This document shows positions 62,398 to 64,000 of a stretch of 64,000 nt of DNA, one piece after another. Source of the stretch: Picocystis sp. L7 (lineage: Eukaryota > Chlorophyta > Picocystophyceae > Picocystales > Picocystaceae); contig QXJR01000015.1 in the NCBI GenBank assembly GCA_020975725.1, forward strand, positions 558,001-622,000. The letters run 5' to 3'. Each line of letters begins with the position of its first letter. Position 1 is the stretch's first letter. The notes under the pieces are model-generated. The model searched no databases. It worked only from the letters and a program-made list of their open reading frames with translations, and was not told the origin of the DNA. Made by a program: the position numbers and the translations under genes.

Positions 62398-64000
62398 AGC
62401 CCTGTTTCAAAATCGTGCCATGGACAGTGTATGCACCTACGGAGAGCCACACGAAGTCCATCACTTTCACTGTTGGAGACAAGACTCCTGTAAAAAATTG
62501 GAAGGAAAGGGAACCATGGTGAATGTAGGAGGAACGATGGAAAAAAACAGCGATTTTGGCCTGGATTTTCAAATTTTCAGGTGGGTTGGGCTACTGTCCT
62601 TCAAGCCCACGTGTACTCCACTTTCAATAGTGAATCATTTCTCCTTTCCTCTTCCGTACTTGATCCATCCTCCGGGGCATGCTATCCATCAGTCGCCTTG
62701 GGATAGTTCCTCTTCCAAGCTCAGCCCATGCTTGGTACATGCACCTTCTCAACTCCCCAAGGGTGGTGGGCTGAGCATGCAAAACCTTCATGTCAAGCAA
62801 GGCCCAAAGATTCTCAATGGGACTGAGGTCTGGGCTCATAGAGGGCCAGTCAAACATCACATCCACACCCATGTCTTGTGTCCATTCTCTCAAGGTGGTG
62901 AGGGTGGCCTTGGCTGTGTGTGCCCCGTCACCGTCTTGTTGAAAGGTCCATGACCCCCCCTTGAACAACCTATTGCCTTCAGCCAATAAGCGAGGGAGGA
63001 CATCATAGGAGTACTCCGTTGAAGACACCCCCTTGCATGCTTGCTTCCCACGCTTGGTTTCATAAGCATTCTCCAAGTCCGTGGTCCCGGTGACCTCCAC
63101 AAGTTCGGTACACCCATGCTTGGTTAACCCAGCGTACACCTTGATGCAAGGTGGGTTCTTTTGGGCAAACAACTTGGGAGTAACGCCACTTGGTGCCATG
63201 GTTCTCCTCCCCTTGGAGTGAGGAATGCGTGACAAGCGCAAAGTGTGTGCATCCGTGAACATGACCTGTCCAAAGTCAAAGTTCATACGGTCTTGGGCAA
63301 ACTGAACTCGCGCGATTTTGTGCTTGAGGTTGAGCTTGCGCTCCACCTTTTGCACCTTGAACCCCACTCCCAAATCTCGAAAGACACGTTGAAGGGTCCT
63401 CAGGGGAATGACTTTCTTGTACTTGCTGTGCCATGCACGTTGGACCTCTTCCGTGTACGTGAGCTGCCCCTTCTCGGCCCGTTGTGTAAGAAAACGCACA
63501 AGCCATTTTTCATAGCCATGTGCGTACTCCAAGCTTCGATGGTTGCCATGACCATGGGCCTTGGAAGGCACCTCGCGGAGGAACGACTCCACCTCTGCCA
63601 CGGAACGTTTCATAACCAACGCCGTAGTGGTGATGTCACCACCACATGTTTGAAAGGCATACCGAACCACTTGTTGGGTCACCTTGGAGATTTCCCTCGC
63701 TTGCTTGTCCATCGTTCCCCTCGTTTGCATGGGGAGCGTGCTTGCCTTGTGGAGGGCTGATGGCTCTCCTCACGAGCCCGTCTCCTAGGGCATGTGGTAA
63801 AGCCGAGTTAACCCTGTACCATTTGTTTACACAAGGGGCGAATCTCCCCTTGACCCCAGGTCTCTCTATGGGTCACGGGCTGTACCACCAGCCGGTTTGC
63901 CCATCGAAATGCATGGACCACCGGAGCTTCCAAGGTACAATTTTGCGTACAAGTACCCCTATGTATGCACATCTTCCGCACCGAATTTCACAGCCTCGGT
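62391..64000 (-). mobile_element. Tc1/mariner-superfamily DNA transposon, copy 2 (right end outside window)
   Basis: Identical to copy 1 over the visible part; the right terminus lies past position 64000. Confidence 0.65.
62624..63730 (-). CDS. Tc1/mariner-type DDE transposase, copy 2
   Basis: A complete 368-residue frame identical in sequence to the transposase at 60158-61264, displaced by 2,466 bp. The same catalytic triad and DD39E spacing are present. Confidence 0.93.
   Translation of the reverse strand: MQTRGTMDKQAREISKVTQQVVRYAFQTCGGDITTTALVMKRSVAEVESFLREVPSKAHGHGNHRSLEYAHGYEKWLVRFLTQRAEKGQLTYTEEVQRAWHSKYKKVIPLRTLQRVFRDLGVGFKVQKVERKLNLKHKIARVQFAQDRMNFDFGQVMFTDAHTLRLSRIPHSKGRRTMAPSGVTPKLFAQKNPPCIKVYAGLTKHGCTELVEVTGTTDLENAYETKRGKQACKGVSSTEYSYDVLPRLLAEGNRLFKGGSWTFQQDGDGAHTAKATLTTLREWTQDMGVDVMFDWPSMSPDLSPIENLWALLDMKVLHAQPTTLGELRRCMYQAWAELGRGTIPRRLMDSMPRRMDQVRKRKGEMIHY

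Larger units (their letters stand above)
61609..64000. repeat. Tandem repeat unit, copy 2 (cut by window edge)
   Basis: The second copy of the 2,466-bp unit; 2,392 bp are inside the window. Whether a third copy follows cannot be seen. Confidence 0.9.

Overview
The window looks like nuclear DNA of an intron-poor, GC-rich photosynthetic eukaryote, most likely a non-cyanidiophyte red alga. A green or other plastid-bearing lineage is not excluded. Plant-lineage markers are a TOM1/THH1 membrane protein, a class II-type trehalose-phosphate-synthase-like fusion, a two-module acetolactate synthase regulatory subunit, a PSTAIRE-type CDKA, plant-type NDUFB8, uroporphyrinogen-III synthase with an N-terminal extension, a TALE homeodomain protein and a cellular RNA-dependent RNA polymerase. 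Pairing the TPS-like enzyme with a GH36 alpha-galactosidase that lacks a signal peptide would fit floridoside metabolism, a red-algal trait; this is inference.

Layout, left to right: FKBP (+), HemD (-), TupA-like ATP-grasp protein (-), TPS/TPP-like enzyme (+), two-domain glycosyltransferase (-), tRNA-Gly (+), ADP/ATP carrier (-), GH36 (+), TALE homeodomain (+), M20 amidohydrolase (-), ubiquitin fusion (-), two small proteins (-), tandem aldo-keto reductase (+), a doubtful GOLD-like exon (-), MOB1 (-), NDUFB8 (+), coiled-coil protein (+), TOM1-like (-), ELP5 (+), XK-related-like (-), PIG-S (+), SAM synthetase (-), acetolactate synthase regulatory subunit (+), the giant RecQ-RdRP fusion (+), PurF (+), CDKA (-), PDCD2 (+), SDHC (-), then a 2,466-bp tandem repeat carrying a Tc1/mariner-type transposase that runs off the right edge. 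Genes mostly alternate strand. Convergent 3' ends are close (about 36-540 bp) and divergent 5' ends are separated by about 0.3-1.7 kb of non-coding DNA with G-tracts and simple repeats.

Introns are rare and lie near the 5' end. I could place seven in six genes: TPS (one), ubiquitin fusion (two), NDUFB8, TOM1, CDKA and SDHC (one each). In CDKA and SDHC splicing is needed to supply the ATG; in NDUFB8 it supplies the targeting leader.

The outstanding object is 44093-52432, one uninterrupted 2,779-codon reading frame joining two extended PHD modules, a complete RecQ helicase with its zinc and winged-helix region, a classical PHD finger and a C-terminal cellular RdRP with the DYDGD catalytic motif. 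In Neurospora a RecQ helicase (QDE-3) and an RdRP (QDE-1) are separate proteins both needed for quelling. Here they are covalently joined and coupled to chromatin-reading modules, suggesting a one-protein device that makes double-stranded RNA at particular chromatin or DNA structures. Other unusual items are a ubiquitin joined to a divergent ubiquitin-like tail, a tandem aldo-keto reductase, and the exact tandem duplication of a DD39E-spaced transposon unit.
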